Program-made: the position numbers and the translations under genes
Assembly: GCF_002902945.1 (NCBI RefSeq)
Contig: NZ_CP026102.1
Location: 1,178,001-1,242,000, forward strand
Length of the DNA: 64,000 bases
Direction of reading: 5' to 3'
Source of the DNA: Paraburkholderia caribensis
GTDB lineage: Bacteria > Pseudomonadota > Gammaproteobacteria > Burkholderiales > Burkholderiaceae
In this document: positions 62,879-64,000 of the stretch, one piece after another
Numbering within the stretch: the stretch's first letter is position 1
Layout: each line of letters begins with the position of its first letter
Notes under the pieces: model-generated
Databases searched by the model: none
Told to the model about the DNA's origin: nothing
The model's input: the letters and a program-made list of their open reading frames with translations, nothing else

Positions 62879-63649
62879 TTATCCAGCCGCCTTGAACCTC
62901 GCCGCAAGCTGCTCGGCGTTACGGGCAAGCAGTCCGATGTCGGACCCGACGGCCGTGAACAGACAGCCGAGATCGATATAGTGGCGCGCAAGCGCTTCAT
63001 CGCCGGTCAGAATGCCCGCAGGCTTGCCCGTTGCGGCGATGCGCCTGATCGCGTCGTCGACGGCTGTCTGCACAGCGGGATGCTTGAGGTCGCCCACATG
63101 TCCGAGTGCTGCCGACAGATCGCCCGGACCGATAAAAATGCCGTCGACACCTTCGACAGCCGCAATCCGCTCCAGATTCTGCAAGCCGAGCCGGCTCTCG
63201 ATCTGCACGAGCACGCATAGCTCGCTCGCGCAAAGCTTCGGATAATCCTTGATGCGCCCAAAGTCCGAGGCTCGCGCCGTCGACGCATAGCCGCGCACGC
63301 CTTCCGGCGGATAACGCGTGAAAGACACGGCATCGCGCGCTTCGTCTTCGGTTTCGACGTAGGGAATCAGCAAGGTCTGCGCGCCGCTGTCGAGCAGGCG
63401 CTTGATCGTCACCATGTCGTTCCACGGCGGCCGCACGATGGGATGCGTCGGTGTGCCCGCACAGGCTTGCAACTGGCTGTGAACCATCGGCAGTTCGTTC
63501 GGCGAGTGTTCCATGTCGAGCAGCAGCCAGTCGAAACCCGAACCCGCCAGGATTTCGACCGACACGTGGCTCGCAAGGCTCGACCACAAGCCGATTTGCT
63601 GGCGCCCGGCCCGCAGCGCGCGTTTGAATGGGTTCTCCGGAAGCTTCAT
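62879..63649 (-). CDS. HpcH/HpaI-family aldolase
   Basis: The 256-residue class II TIM-barrel aldolase cleaves 2-keto-3-deoxy or 2-keto-4-hydroxy acids to pyruvate plus an aldehyde. The motifs are LWSSLASHVSVEILAGSGFD, LLDMEHSPN with the catalytic His, VQIESRLGLQNL with the metal-binding Glu, and IFIGPGDLSAALG with the metal-binding Asp. ATG 63649 has GGAGAG six bases upstream; an ATG at 63661 would add four residues. It follows the uronate-dehydrogenase-like gene by 59 bases on the same strand. Together they suggest aldarate or uronate breakdown. Confidence 0.9.
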   Translation of the reverse strand: MKLPENPFKRALRAGRQQIGLWSSLASHVSVEILAGSGFDWLLLDMEHSPNELPMVHSQLQACAGTPTHPIVRPPWNDMVTIKRLLDSGAQTLLIPYVETEDEARDAVSFTRYPPEGVRGYASTARASDFGRIKDYPKLCASELCVLVQIESRLGLQNLERIAAVEGVDGIFIGPGDLSAALGHVGDLKHPAVQTAVDDAIRRIAATGKPAGILTGDEALARHYIDLGCLFTAVGSDIGLLARNAEQLAARFKAAG

Positions 63650-63708
63650 CGTGCTCTCCATGGAAGGGAACCGTCAGGGACTTCAACACAGAGTGCGCGG
63701 CGCGGCCG

Positions 63709-64000
63709 TCAGCGACGGAGGTTGCGCTGCTCGGGCGGCGTGTAGTCGATCGTGACGAAACTGCCGCCTTGAAAACGCTGCGCGACGGGATCGAGCGGAT
63801 TCGGCTGCTTCAGGATTTCGTCGGCGTAGTCTTCGGCGTTTTGCCGTGGTTGATAGCCGAGCGGCGCGGCGGCCGAATTGTCCCAGTAGCTGCGCGTGTT
63901 GTTCGACACGCCCCAGACCACCTGGAAACCAAGGTCAGGCACGTTGATGCAACGGTCGATGAGATGCAGAAAGTCGTCGTGACCGAGCCAGGTGCTGAGG
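63709..64000 (-). CDS. NAD-dependent epimerase-fold oxidoreductase, uronate-dehydrogenase-like (C-terminal part)
   Basis: The last 96 residues of a gene that enters from the right edge are visible. TWLGHDDFLHLIDRCINVPD, QVVWGVSNNTRSYWDNSAAA and LGYQPRQNAEDYADEI match the end of extended SDR proteins of the uronate dehydrogenase group, which oxidise galacturonate or glucuronate to the aldarolactone. It precedes the HpaI-type aldolase on the same strand. The catalytic half lies outside the window, so substrate is only suggested. Confidence 0.72.
   Translation of the reverse strand, partial: LSTWLGHDDFLHLIDRCINVPDLGFQVVWGVSNNTRSYWDNSAAAPLGYQPRQNAEDYADEILKQPNPLDPVAQRFQGGSFVTIDYTPPEQRNLRR

Overview
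The window reads as chromosomal DNA of a Burkholderia sensu lato bacterium (Paraburkholderia or Caballeronia type). The reasons are high GC with G/C-ended codons, two DUF4148 proteins, a Burkholderia-style trimeric porin, a complete wsp chemosensory operon, and dense families of LysR, AraC, GntR and LacI regulators beside short catabolic operons. No phage, transposase, integrase, CRISPR array, rRNA or tRNA was seen.

Layout. 1-4.6 kb: cobalamin (corrin ring) biosynthesis, with cobG leftward behind a cobalamin riboswitch and a tightly overlapping cobL-cbiD-cobK-cobM operon rightward. 4.6-11.4 kb: a dihydrolipoamide-dehydrogenase-like flavoprotein, an AraC/cupin regulator, a DUF4148 protein, a glutaredoxin, two small leftward ORFs, a Tat-exported phosphoesterase lipoprotein and a YceH protein. 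11.5-13.5 kb: a molybdate-related patch (di-Mop molbindin and a ModE-like HTH protein) mixed with decayed sequence, including a DUF2325 pseudogene. 13.5-16 kb: a DMT exporter and a BBE-type flavin oxidase. 16.9-22.9 kb: a six-gene ABC importer resembling the rhizobial glycerol system glpSTPQ(U)V, ending at a strong terminator. 23.1-26.3 kb: a TonB-dependent siderophore receptor and its PiuC/YbiX-type hydroxylase behind a Fur-box-like site. 26.3-28.1 kb: a divergent EamA exporter/LysR pair. 28.2-33.9 kb: L-lactate utilisation (lutA-lutC-lutB-lldP leftward, lldR divergent) with two matching GntR operators, then a chemoreceptor.

35.6-39.1 kb holds a LysR/SDR divergent pair, a ZntB/CorA-type transporter and an EthD-family protein. 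39.2-44.4 kb is a sugar-acid operon (IlvD/Edd dehydratase, RraA-type protein, MFS transporter, LacI regulator) with two LacI-type operators in front. 44.27-45.20 kb is a palindrome of about 0.93 kb joining the 3' ends of lacI and wspR. 45.2-54.1 kb is the full wsp operon (wspA-B-C-D-E-F-R, leftward), a surface-sensing pathway ending in a diguanylate cyclase. 54.3-58.4 kb contains small and accessory genes, among them a LysR divergent from a SnoaL-like protein and an SDR. 58.5-64 kb is a second sugar-acid module: a GntR-like operator and promoter, a DHDPS-family lyase, a second IlvD/Edd dehydratase, a porin, an HpcH/HpaI aldolase and a partial uronate-dehydrogenase-like gene.

The most unusual structure is the palindrome. 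Its outer arms (251 bp, three mismatches) run 87 bp into lacI and 14 bp into wspR, so wspR ends inside a copy of another gene's tail. Other points to check are the complementary loss of ABC motifs between GlpS and GlpT, an inverted copy of the lldR operator placed beyond the lldR gene, and a small ORF whose Shine-Dalgarno points to an ATC codon.
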